64,000 nucleotides of DNA from Winogradskyella endarachnes (GTDB lineage: Bacteria; Bacteroidota; Bacteroidia; Flavobacteriales; Flavobacteriaceae). Below the pieces are notes generated by a model. That model was given only the letters and a program-made list of their open reading frames with translations, made no database searches and was not told where the DNA came from. A program made the translations under genes and the position numbers. Location of the stretch: assembly GCF_009741275.1 (NCBI RefSeq), contig NZ_WOWS01000005.1, positions 186,001 to 250,000 on the forward strand, written 5' to 3'. Shown one piece after another: positions 1-8,502 of the stretch; within the stretch, counting starts at the first letter, position 1; each line of letters opens with the position of its first letter.

Positions 1-2967
1 AGCTACGAAAGACGCATCCTGTATGTGATCATTTGTAAATCTTCTATGAACAGTTAAATCATAATCTGGAAAATCAGAAACTGGATTGGCTGCAGACTCA
101 CTTGCATAATACAATTGATCCAAATCAGCAACTCTTACTTCAGCACCATGGGATCCTTGAAGTTGAACTGAAAAATCAAAATTATGGTAGTTAAAATCAG
201 AATTAAAACCCCATGTAAAGTCTGGATACGGACTACCCAACTCTGTTCTATCTTCATCATCAATGATACCATCTCCATTTAAATCTTTTACATATACCCT
301 TGCAAAATCATTATTAAATCTGTTGAATGGATTATCTACCCATTCTAATGGAACTTCGCTTTCGTACACCCAACCGTAAAATGATGTAATTGGCTGACCA
401 ACTCTAGCAATAAATTCCGTAGGTCTAGTATCTTGATCTATTCTAGAAATAATTTGTTCATTACTACCTAAACTTACAACTTCATTTCTATTTAATGCAA
501 ATTGACCAGATACTGACCATCTTACTTTTTCGCTAGAATAAAGCCTAGAGCCTAACTCAATCTCAATACCTTCATTTTTAACCTCTCCAAGGTTTTGTAA
601 CCAATTATCTGCTCCATAAACTCCTGCGACAGGGGCAAATAAAATTAAGTCCTCACTGGTTCTAGTATAGTAATCAAATGATAAATTTACAAGCCCTCTA
701 CCAAATGTCACATCAATTCCAGGGTTAAATTCAATCAATTTTTCCCATCCTAAGTTGGCATTGGCTAAGGTAACTCCTTTAACCCCAACATCACCATCGT
801 AACCTATTGAACTAAAGGTTTCTTCAAATCTATAAAGAGATTCGTATATATTGTTAGATATTTCATTTGAACCAGAAACTCCATAACTAGCTCTTAATTT
901 TAAGAATGTAACTAAATCACTAGATGACAAGAATTCCTCACTAGATACTACCCAACCTAAAGATGCTGCTGGAAAAAAACCAAATCGGTTATTAGACCCA
1001 AACCTTGTGCTACCATCTGTACGAGCAGACAGTTGTACTAAATACTTGCCATCATAATCGTAATCTAATCTTCCGAAATAAGACACTAATTTTTCACTGG
1101 CATTATCTGTGTACGTTGTTCCACCGTCCGCTATTGATATGTTATTATTAAAATCATCTGTATATCCAATAGCTTCAGATTGTTGTCTATAAAAATCTCT
1201 TTGAGTAAATTCAAAACCTAATAATGAATTAAAATTATGACTACCAACACTCTTCTTATATCTTAAAAGAGATTCTACAGAGTATTGATTTCTTTCATCA
1301 CGTCTTTCCTCTCTAAAAGCTTCTTGCTCTCTATTTTCTTGACCATATAAATAATCTGCCGCGTTATTCTTAGTATGTCTAAAAATACCCGATAAGCTTT
1401 GCTTAAATGTTAGACCTTTTGCTAATTTAACATCAAAATATGTAGAAGCATTTAAGGTAAACTGTTTTTTAGTTCTAGACCTTTCTAAATAATGTACCAA
1501 TGGGTGAACATTTTTTGTTGTAGACAATGTTAACCCTCCCGATGTAAGATTACTTACTGTAGGTAAGCCTGTATTTGGATCTATATTAATAGACCTTGGA
1601 TTATCTGGATCTATTGTAAATACGTGATCGAAAGCTCTAGAAAAACCATAGCTACCCACACCAATATTTTCAAATAGCGCACCTGCATCACCTGGATCAG
1701 ACTGTGTTATATAATTAAGATGATCTTCGTTTAAATAAAGCGGAATATGACCGTATTGCCTTAAAGGATCCGTAAATCTTGTTGGCAGTCTAACCTGATC
1801 GTTATAATTAACACGTAAATTACCACCAAACTTGATTTTCTTATTTTTAGACTTACTATCTACTTTTATTCTAGCATTAAATTTTGTTAACTTATCTTCT
1901 AATGCCACACCTTCATCCTCTAAATACCCAAGAGAAGCAGCATAGTTAGTTAATTCTGTACCTCCTCTTGCTGAGAAAGAATGACTTTGTATAATACCGC
2001 CTTCAAAAATTTCGTCTTGCCAATTCTTTTCACCATCACCTAAAGAAGCTATAAACTCCATAGCCTCCAACTCTGCATAAGCAACATTATAATCGTTAAT
2101 AACACGATCATAATTTGAACTACTTGGAGAAATCTGATCTACGACACTTTGTAATCCATTTAACCTAGACCTTTCATCTGAAATAGACGTATTGAAATTA
2201 TCATTATTAGTAGTATATCTATAACCTGTGAATGTATCATAAGAGAAACGTGTTTTACCTGAAACACCTTCTTTTAATGTAATTAAAATAACTCCATTTG
2301 CACCACGAGAACCATAAATAGCAACCGAAGAAGCATCTTTTAACACACTAATTGATTCTACATTATTATTATCTATGGAACCCAAGATATCGGCATCCGT
2401 GCCCATTACAACACCATCAATTACAATTAATGGAGATGAAGACCCTGTAATTGAACCAGGACCTCTCAAAGTAATCTTAGGATCACCACCAGCCTCAGAT
2501 GCTACTGTTTGAATACGTAAACCTGCAACCTTTCCTCTAAGTGCATCCTCTACTCTGGAAACAGACAAATCCTCTATATCCTTACTAGATACCTTAGTTA
2601 AAGAACTGGTAATATTTTTTGCTTTTTGGTCTCCATAACCGATTAATACAACCTCATCGAGTGTATTACTGTCAGTTTTTAGAATGACATCAATGGTTGA
2701 CTCTCCTTTTACGGTTACAAGTTGTGTTACAAAACCAACATAAGAAAACTGTAAAACATCACCCTTAGAAACTTCTAGCTGATAATTACCATCAAAATCA
2801 GTTGAAGTACCTCGCGTTGTTTCCACTATTATAATGTTTACTCCAGGTATAGGCATACTATCTTCTCCAGATATTACGGTACCATTTAACATATATTTTT
2901 CTTGTGCAAAAACTGCAAAACAACAAAATAAAGCGAAAATTGCTGTAAACTTTATTTTTAAATTCAT
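1..2967 (-). CDS. SusC/RagA-type TonB-dependent receptor, 3' end cut by window edge
   Basis: Outer-membrane TonB-dependent transporter of the SusC family, which takes up oligosaccharides together with a SusD lipoprotein. The frame is open from the ATG at 2967 to base 1, about 989 codons, so roughly the last 60-70 residues of a full-length SusC (about 1050) lie outside. Visible are a signal peptide (MNLKIKFTAIFALFCCFAVF), a carboxypeptidase-regulatory-like domain (around 25-110, with PIPGVNIIIVETTRGTSTDF), a plug domain with the SusC signature GSRGANGVILIT, and a long beta-barrel. Its N-terminus closely matches that of the SusC at 4639-7821, so the two are paralogues. It has its own operator-bearing promoter at 3029-3081. 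The substrate (alginate oligomers) is inferred from the neighbours. A partner SusD would lie left of the window. Confidence 0.93.
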   Translation of the reverse strand, partial: MNLKIKFTAIFALFCCFAVFAQEKYMLNGTVISGEDSMPIPGVNIIIVETTRGTSTDFDGNYQLEVSKGDVLQFSYVGFVTQLVTVKGESTIDVILKTDSNTLDEVVLIGYGDQKAKNITSSLTKVSSKDIEDLSVSRVEDALRGKVAGLRIQTVASEAGGDPKITLRGPGSITGSSSPLIVIDGVVMGTDADILGSIDNNNVESISVLKDASSVAIYGSRGANGVILITLKEGVSGKTRFSYDTFTGYRYTTNNDNFNTSISDERSRLNGLQSVVDQISPSSSNYDRVINDYNVAYAELEAMEFIASLGDGEKNWQDEIFEGGIIQSHSFSARGGTELTNYAASLGYLEDEGVALEDKLTKFNARIKVDSKSKNKKIKFGGNLRVNYNDQVRLPTRFTDPLRQYGHIPLYLNEDHLNYITQSDPGDAGALFENIGVGSYGFSRAFDHVFTIDPDNPRSINIDPNTGLPTVSNLTSGGLTLSTTKNVHPLVHYLERSRTKKQFTLNASTYFDVKLAKGLTFKQSLSGIFRHTKNNAADYLYGQENREQEAFREERRDERNQYSVESLLRYKKSVGSHNFNSLLGFEFTQRDFYRQQSEAIGYTDDFNNNISIADGGTTYTDNASEKLVSYFGRLDYDYDGKYLVQLSARTDGSTRFGSNNRFGFFPAASLGWVVSSEEFLSSSDLVTFLKLRASYGVSGSNEISNNIYESLYRFEETFSSIGYDGDVGVKGVTLANANLGWEKLIEFNPGIDVTFGRGLVNLSFDYYTRTSEDLILFAPVAGVYGADNWLQNLGEVKNEGIEIELGSRLYSSEKVRWSVSGQFALNRNEVVSLGSNEQIISRIDQDTRPTEFIARVGQPITSFYGWVYESEVPLEWVDNPFNRFNNDFARVYVKDLNGDGIIDDEDRTELGSPYPDFTWGFNSDFNYHNFDFSVQLQGSHGAEVRVADLDQLYYASESAANPVSDFPDYDLTVHRRFTNDHIQDASFVA

Positions 2968-3028
2968 GTTTAAATATTAGAATTAGTTAATTTATTTAGC
3001 CTTTTATCGGCTGCGAAACCATTTTAAA

Positions 3029-3081
3029 CTGGTTTACCAGATTGGTTTACCAAATATATGTTATTTTTTTGTTAATACAAA
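3029..3081 (-). promoter_or_regulatory. Promoter with two 13-bp-phased operators (site A)
   Basis: On the minus strand a TTTG -33 box (3078-3081) and a TATATTTG -7 box (3051-3058) are 19 bases apart, the Bacteroidota spacing. Immediately downstream are two palindromes, TTGGTTTACCAA (3042-3053, overlapping the -7 box by 3 bases) and CTGGTTTACCAG (3029-3040), offset by 13 bases. The same arrangement occurs at 7916, 10784 and 18579. The position over the start site suggests repression. The leader to the SusC ATG at 2967 is about 75-80 bases. The rest of the 322-base gap shows nothing clear. Confidence 0.8.
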
Positions 3082-3289
3082 ATAATTAGAAACGTAAAGG
3101 GTAGATCCTTCAAAAAAGTGATTAATATCATCTTTTTGATACATTACAACTGCTAAAATCAAGATTGTGAATAAAAAAATTACTTTACAATGGCTTTACC
3201 ATCATAAAGTAATTTTTTAAAATTGGCTTCATAAATAATTACAAAACTATCTTACAAACTTTGTATTAAAAATGAAGTTTTATGATGTT

Positions 3290-4627
3290 TTAATATCCAG
3301 CATTTTGCGTTATTACACCTCGTGTAGCCAAAATTTCCGACACAGGGATAGGGAATAAGTAATAATTAGAATTAATTGTTTCTCCCATCTCTGTAGAAGC
3401 CGTATCTGTTCTTACTAAATCAAACCATCTATGACCTTCAAAAGCTAATTCTAGACGTCTTTCATCTAAGATAACTTGTCTAACTTCTGCTTGTGTAGTT
3501 GCTGTACCAGTTAAACTGTTTAAACCAGCTCTAGTTCTAATATCATCTAATAATGGTAACACTGTAGAAGCCGCTGCTCCATTTTCATTTAAAGTTTCTG
3601 CATATAATAAAATTACATCTGCTAAACGGATTTCAATCCAATCATGCTCTGTTCCTAAATCACCTTCTTTAGGAAATTTAATTGCCGTTAATCCGTCATC
3701 TGCAAGGGTCACAGCTCTTCTTAAGTCTGTACCACCTCCTGTAGCATCGCTTACATCAAATGCAGCTACTAAATCTTGATCTACTGGAAAATCTGCTTTA
3801 GAATCATCCCCAACAAACCAGTTCCAAAAATCTGAACCAAATGAGTATTCATCCACAATTGAGCCTGTAATCTGAGTTGAAAAAATAATTTCGGAATTTT
3901 CTATCTCATTAGCTGCACCAAATATCTCATTATAATTTTCTTTAAGTTCAATACCAGCTGCGGCTGCACCATTAACTACAGCAGCTAAATGTGGCTCAGC
4001 ATTAACAAAATCTCCCATGGTCATATACACCTTACCCAACAATGCTTGCGCGGCATATTTTGAAGCCCTACCATCTGTAATAGTAGTACTTAGAACAGCC
4101 ATTGCATCAGTTAAATCTGGTATGATTACATCATTATAAACATCAGTTGCCGATTGTCTTACTAACGCCTCTGTATCTGTTAAACTTGGTTCTGCTGATA
4201 AATTCACAGTTACATCACCAAATACCTGGACTAATTTAAAATATGTTAACGCTCTTAAAAATTTAGCCTCACCTATTTCAGTAGCATCTAAAGAATTAGT
4301 TATTACATTATTTGCACTTAAAATAGATTTATACGCTGCTGTATAGAATGGGCCAAAAAATTGATCTTCCATTGCTGTTAAACCATTATCATATTCGTCA
4401 AATTCCGTATAAGGAGACTCATCCATTAAAGCATTATCCGATCTAAACTCCCCCATTATCGCCATTGGTGTCACCATACCTAGTTGATAATAATAAGCCG
4501 CATTAAGCACACCATCAAACTCCGTTAAAGAATCTGCACTTGCAATATTAGATGGCGCTTGATCTAAATCTGTAGAACAGGCTGTCATTAAAAACAACGA
4601 CCCTAATAATATATATATTTTTTTCAT
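3290..4627 (-). CDS. SusD/RagB-family nutrient-binding outer membrane lipoprotein
   Basis: Surface lipoprotein that binds glycans and acts as the lid of its partner SusC. 445 residues, at the short end for SusD proteins. The N-terminus is a lipoprotein signal with lipobox LMTAC, so the mature protein starts at Cys17. The C-terminal part carries typical SusD elements: LDDIRTRAGL, LDERRLELAFEGHRWFDLVR and FPIPVSEI with a terminal QNAGY. It begins 11 bases after the stop of the SusC at 4639-7821 and must be cotranscribed with it. The substrate is most likely alginate oligosaccharide, by context only. Confidence 0.95.
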   Translation of the reverse strand: MKKIYILLGSLFLMTACSTDLDQAPSNIASADSLTEFDGVLNAAYYYQLGMVTPMAIMGEFRSDNALMDESPYTEFDEYDNGLTAMEDQFFGPFYTAAYKSILSANNVITNSLDATEIGEAKFLRALTYFKLVQVFGDVTVNLSAEPSLTDTEALVRQSATDVYNDVIIPDLTDAMAVLSTTITDGRASKYAAQALLGKVYMTMGDFVNAEPHLAAVVNGAAAAGIELKENYNEIFGAANEIENSEIIFSTQITGSIVDEYSFGSDFWNWFVGDDSKADFPVDQDLVAAFDVSDATGGGTDLRRAVTLADDGLTAIKFPKEGDLGTEHDWIEIRLADVILLYAETLNENGAAASTVLPLLDDIRTRAGLNSLTGTATTQAEVRQVILDERRLELAFEGHRWFDLVRTDTASTEMGETINSNYYLFPIPVSEILATRGVITQNAGY

Positions 4628-4638
4628 TTTAATTTTAT

Positions 4639-7600
4639 TTAAAAGTTAACATTTAAACCTAACGTAAAGCTTCTAGTAACTGGACTTGCACCCACTTGCG
4701 CACCATAAGTTGTAGGCCCTAAATAATCACTTCCAGAAGTTTTAACCCCCTCTGGGTTATATGATGTATAATTATCAGCCATTATGTAGATTAAATTAGA
4801 AGCTGCTAAATAAGCTCTTACAGAACTTAATCCAACTTTTTCTACCAAATCAGAATTTAAGGTATAACCAAGTGTTATATTTCTTAATGCTACAAAAGAA
4901 GCATCTTGAATCATAGCATCTGTTTGATATCTATTACCAATATAGTACTCTCCATTATGATCAGCAATTCCATCATCATTAGCATCAAAGCTATCTACTA
5001 ATCTTCCACTCCACTGCGACTCATAATATAATGGGTCTACATTATAAACCTCAGCGCCATGTGAACCCTGAATCTGCAATGACATATCAAAATTTTTGTA
5101 ACTTAGATTATGAGACATTCCCCAGTAAAAATCTGGTGTATTTTGACCAATTTTAACTAAATCACCACCATCTTCTACACTTCTAGTAGCATCAATTACA
5201 CCGTCACCGTTTTGATCAACTACATAAGATTCTCCAGTTGTATTATTAGGGTGTCTAGTTCCATCTTGTAAGTATTCCATTTCAACTTCACCAATAGTTT
5301 CTAATCCCCACATTTCACCAATTCCACCACCTACGTAATTTCTAAAAACAGGTCCTCTACCGCTTTGTCCGTAGATTGCTTGTGGTAATTCATCTATATC
5401 ACCTAAATCCGTGATTTCAGTCTCCACAGTTGATAAGTTACCGCTCATACTCCAAGAAAAATCGTCGTTACTAATTAATCTTGCATTTAATTCAAATTCC
5501 CAACCAGAACTTCTAACGTCTCCAGAGTTAAGTACGATTGAAGGTGTACCAAACACTTCAGAAATACTCTGATTTATTAAGATATCCTCTATATCAGATG
5601 TATAGTAATCAACACCTAGTGTAAATCTATTATTTAAGAAACCAAAATCAATACCATAATTTGTTTCTGTATTTGTTTGCCAAGTTAAATCTGGGTTAGC
5701 AACATTTTCTGGAATTAAATAACCCGTACCATAATATGTTGCAGACGGGTCCAATAAGCTTAATGCATCATAAGATCCTAAAAAAGAGGCAGTACCTAAA
5801 GAACCTGTACTAAATCTTAATTTTAATTTACTTAACGTATTATTATCTGATAAAAATTCTTCATTATGCACATTCCAACCTAAAGAAAGTGCTGGGAAGT
5901 TTGCATATTTTTTATTTGCACCAAAACGAGAATCACCATCTCTTCTTAAAGAGAATGAAGCTAAGTACTTATTATCGTAAGCGTAATTTACTCTACCAAA
6001 AACACTATTTCTAACTCTCTTTTCTTTTCGTTCTGTTACTGTTAAATCTGCAGGATCAAATAAGTTATAATTAAGAATATCTTCATCTGGTACATTTACT
6101 CCATCAATACCAGTTCCAACAAATTGAGTCGTTTGGAATTCAACACCCGCTACTGCAGATATATCATGCTTACCAATAACCTTTGCATAACTTACAGTAG
6201 ATTCACTCAATATAGACCAAACTTTTAAGTCCGTTTGATCCATATAAGTCTGAGACGTTCTTGCTCTAGAATCATAACCAAGTAATCTATGTTCATAATA
6301 TTGAGTATCCTTTAAATCACCACCTAAAACAGTTTTAACATTTAAACCATCTAAAATATTGTATTGAAGATAAGAACTTACATTACCAAAAAATGTCTTT
6401 TCCCAACGCTCTGTATTATCTAGTTTAGCCGCGGGACCCGCATCACCAGAACCACCAATACCATTGTTGGCTCTACCATAATGCCAATCTTGCGCTGCCA
6501 TACCAGGTTCTAATTCGTATATACTAGATGCCTCGTAAGTAGACCCTCTATAACCATCATCAAACGCTGCCAAACCTAAAGCTTGTGCTTGTGCATCTAA
6601 AGCCTGTACAAATGCAATAGACTCTTCAGTATGATATATTGAATGCACACCATATGCTCTTAATAAATCCCTCATGTCATGCCCTAAGATATCTCTCTCA
6701 GAAGTAAAACCATTAAAACTAACTCCTGTTTTAAACTTGTCACCTAATTTAGCATCAACATTTAAACGCGCATTAAGTCTTTCAAAACCTTCAGTAATAA
6801 TTATACCTTCTGTATTTTGATAACCAACAGACGCAAAATAATTAACATCATCTGTTCCACCACTCATACTAAAATCGTGGCTTGTAGTATTACCTGTTCT
6901 AAATAACCAATCTTCTGGACTAATTGCTCCAGGTGAGTTCTCATAAGCACTTAGTCTATACTCAAGAAACGCTGCATCTTGTGTATCTACTGTACCTGCC
7001 CAGTTCCCTGCTGCAATTTGCTGTCTTGAATGTGCTGCCCATTCTGGACCAGACATTAAGATATTGTCACGATACTTATTAGTAAAACTTGTATACGCAT
7101 TGTAGTTAAAACTTGCTTTACCAGATTTACCTTTCTTAGTAGTTACTAAAACCACACCATTGGCACCTCTAGAACCATAGATTGCAGCAGATGCCGCATC
7201 TTTTAATATTTCTAAACTTTCTATATCATTAGGATTCACTGTCTCTAACCCGCCTGAAATAGGATAGCCATCTACTACAATTAATGGATTAGATGCACTT
7301 GAAATAGATGAAGCTGCTCTAATTTGAATTTTTGGAGCCGCACCAGGAGAACCATCTTGGTTTTGAATTAATACACCAGATAATTTACCCGCTAAGGCGT
7401 CATCTACACGAGTAACTTGTACTGCTGCTACATCATCTCCGCCAACCTTAGATATTGAACCTGTAAGGTGAGATTTTTTACGTACACCATAACCAACTAC
7501 CACAACTTCGGATAGTGAGTTATCATCCTCTGCGAGTGATACATTTAATGTAGTTTGACCATCAATAATAATTGTTTGAGTAACATAACCAATATAAGAG

Positions 7601-7821
7601 ATTTGAACTTCCTCACCGTTACTTACTTCTAATTGGTATTTCCCATCAAAATCTGTGGAAGTACCCCTTGTTGTATTGACAACAATAATATTTGCCCCTG
7701 GAATAGGCATGTTGTCAACTGCAGAAGTGACAGTACCAGAAATGGTAAATGCCTCTTGCGCAAAAGTTACCACACTAAAGAGCAGCGCAGCAACCGTAAT
7801 GAGTTTAATTTTTAAATTCAT
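4639..7821 (-). CDS. SusC/RagA-type TonB-dependent receptor
   Basis: Full-length outer-membrane TonB-dependent transporter of 1060 residues, paired with the SusD just downstream. In order: signal peptide ending near VTFAQ (1-22), carboxypeptidase-regulatory-like domain (about 25-115), plug with the SusC signature GSRGANGVVLVTTKKG, 22-strand-type barrel, and a terminal aromatic residue (RSFTLGLNVNF) as expected for BAM-dependent insertion. Expression is likely driven from the operator-bearing promoter at 7916-7980, leaving a leader of about 120 bases. The N-terminal 100 residues are very similar to the SusC at the left edge. Together with SusD it probably imports alginate oligomers produced by the surface lyases. 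Confidence 0.96.
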   Translation of the reverse strand: MNLKIKLITVAALLFSVVTFAQEAFTISGTVTSAVDNMPIPGANIIVVNTTRGTSTDFDGKYQLEVSNGEEVQISYIGYVTQTIIIDGQTTLNVSLAEDDNSLSEVVVVGYGVRKKSHLTGSISKVGGDDVAAVQVTRVDDALAGKLSGVLIQNQDGSPGAAPKIQIRAASSISSASNPLIVVDGYPISGGLETVNPNDIESLEILKDAASAAIYGSRGANGVVLVTTKKGKSGKASFNYNAYTSFTNKYRDNILMSGPEWAAHSRQQIAAGNWAGTVDTQDAAFLEYRLSAYENSPGAISPEDWLFRTGNTTSHDFSMSGGTDDVNYFASVGYQNTEGIIITEGFERLNARLNVDAKLGDKFKTGVSFNGFTSERDILGHDMRDLLRAYGVHSIYHTEESIAFVQALDAQAQALGLAAFDDGYRGSTYEASSIYELEPGMAAQDWHYGRANNGIGGSGDAGPAAKLDNTERWEKTFFGNVSSYLQYNILDGLNVKTVLGGDLKDTQYYEHRLLGYDSRARTSQTYMDQTDLKVWSILSESTVSYAKVIGKHDISAVAGVEFQTTQFVGTGIDGVNVPDEDILNYNLFDPADLTVTERKEKRVRNSVFGRVNYAYDNKYLASFSLRRDGDSRFGANKKYANFPALSLGWNVHNEEFLSDNNTLSKLKLRFSTGSLGTASFLGSYDALSLLDPSATYYGTGYLIPENVANPDLTWQTNTETNYGIDFGFLNNRFTLGVDYYTSDIEDILINQSISEVFGTPSIVLNSGDVRSSGWEFELNARLISNDDFSWSMSGNLSTVETEITDLGDIDELPQAIYGQSGRGPVFRNYVGGGIGEMWGLETIGEVEMEYLQDGTRHPNNTTGESYVVDQNGDGVIDATRSVEDGGDLVKIGQNTPDFYWGMSHNLSYKNFDMSLQIQGSHGAEVYNVDPLYYESQWSGRLVDSFDANDDGIADHNGEYYIGNRYQTDAMIQDASFVALRNITLGYTLNSDLVEKVGLSSVRAYLAASNLIYIMADNYTSYNPEGVKTSGSDYLGPTTYGAQVGASPVTRSFTLGLNVNF

Positions 7822-7915
7822 AATTTGTTGTTTAGATTGTTTTATTATTAGTTTATTTATTCAGTAATTTATCTAAAATACAGACTTAGAGCTATCTGCA
7901 TTTCGGTGTCAACTA

Positions 7916-7980
7916 CTGGTCAACCAAATTGGTTTACCAAATTGGTTGACCAAATATATATAAAATTTTGTTAAAAACAA
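7916..7980 (-). promoter_or_regulatory. Promoter with three 13-bp-phased operators (site B)
   Basis: Minus-strand TTG -33 box (7978-7980), 19-base spacer, TATATTTG -7 box (7951-7958). Three palindromes follow without interruption at a 13-base period: TTGGTTGACCAA (7942-7953, overlapping the -7 box by 3 bases), TTGGTTTACCAA (7929-7940) and CTGGTCAACCAA (7916-7927). This is the longest of the four arrays and precedes susC-susD. The half-site GGT/ACC with two central bases fits GntR/FadR-type operators. Confidence 0.82.
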
Positions 7981-8104
7981 CGTTTTCGCAAATAAACTAT
8001 GTTAAAATAGAGAATGACAAGGTTAATATAGCGAATAATTGTGTTTTTGTAAGAATTAAACTACCTAATTCTTAAGTTACTGACTATCAAAGAAAACTCT
8101 TAAA

Positions 8105-8482
8105 TTAAGACTCTTTATCCCCAAAATAAGATGGCCCATCTCCTGTTAAGAAATCTTCTCTTACAGGACTAAAGGTATCTATTAGTTCTCCTTCTTCTAA
8201 ACAAACCGCACTGTGTAGTAAATTTGGCTCAATATAAACACCATCTCCTGCTTCAACTATTTGCTTAACACCATCTATTTCAAATTCAAATTTACCTGAT
8301 ACACAAAATGTTGCCTGTGTATGAAAATGTTGATGAGGCGCTCCTAATGCACCTTTATCAAATTTTACTCTTACCATCATAATTTGGTTATCATAACCTA
8401 AGAATTTTCTAGAAACTCCTCCTCCAAGAACTTCCCAGTCCATATCTTTCGTAATAATGTACTTGTCGCTTACTCTTTTCAT
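8105..8482 (-). CDS. kdgF: KdgF-like cupin, unsaturated uronate linearising enzyme
   Basis: Small single-domain cupin of 125 residues, the usual length for KdgF. KdgF proteins catalyse ring opening of 4,5-unsaturated uronates released by pectate and alginate lyases, giving the linear keto sugar (DEH for alginate). The metal-binding signature is visible as HQHFHTQ at 50-56 with a further His at 90 in the second cupin motif. No signal peptide, so it is cytoplasmic. It starts 20 bases after the PL17 lyase stop codon and is probably cotranscribed with it from the promoter at 10805-10835, which fits a product-to-substrate hand-off. Confidence 0.9.
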   Translation of the reverse strand: MKRVSDKYIITKDMDWEVLGGGVSRKFLGYDNQIMMVRVKFDKGALGAPHQHFHTQATFCVSGKFEFEIDGVKQIVEAGDGVYIEPNLLHSAVCLEEGELIDTFSPVREDFLTGDGPSYFGDKES

Positions 8483-8502
8483 AATTTTTAATGTATTTGG
8501 TA

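Noticed and set aside
8050..8074. Inverted repeat TAAGAATTA/TAATTCTTA as terminator of kdgF
   Set aside because: AT-only short stem and no T-run on the minus strand; not supported as a terminator.
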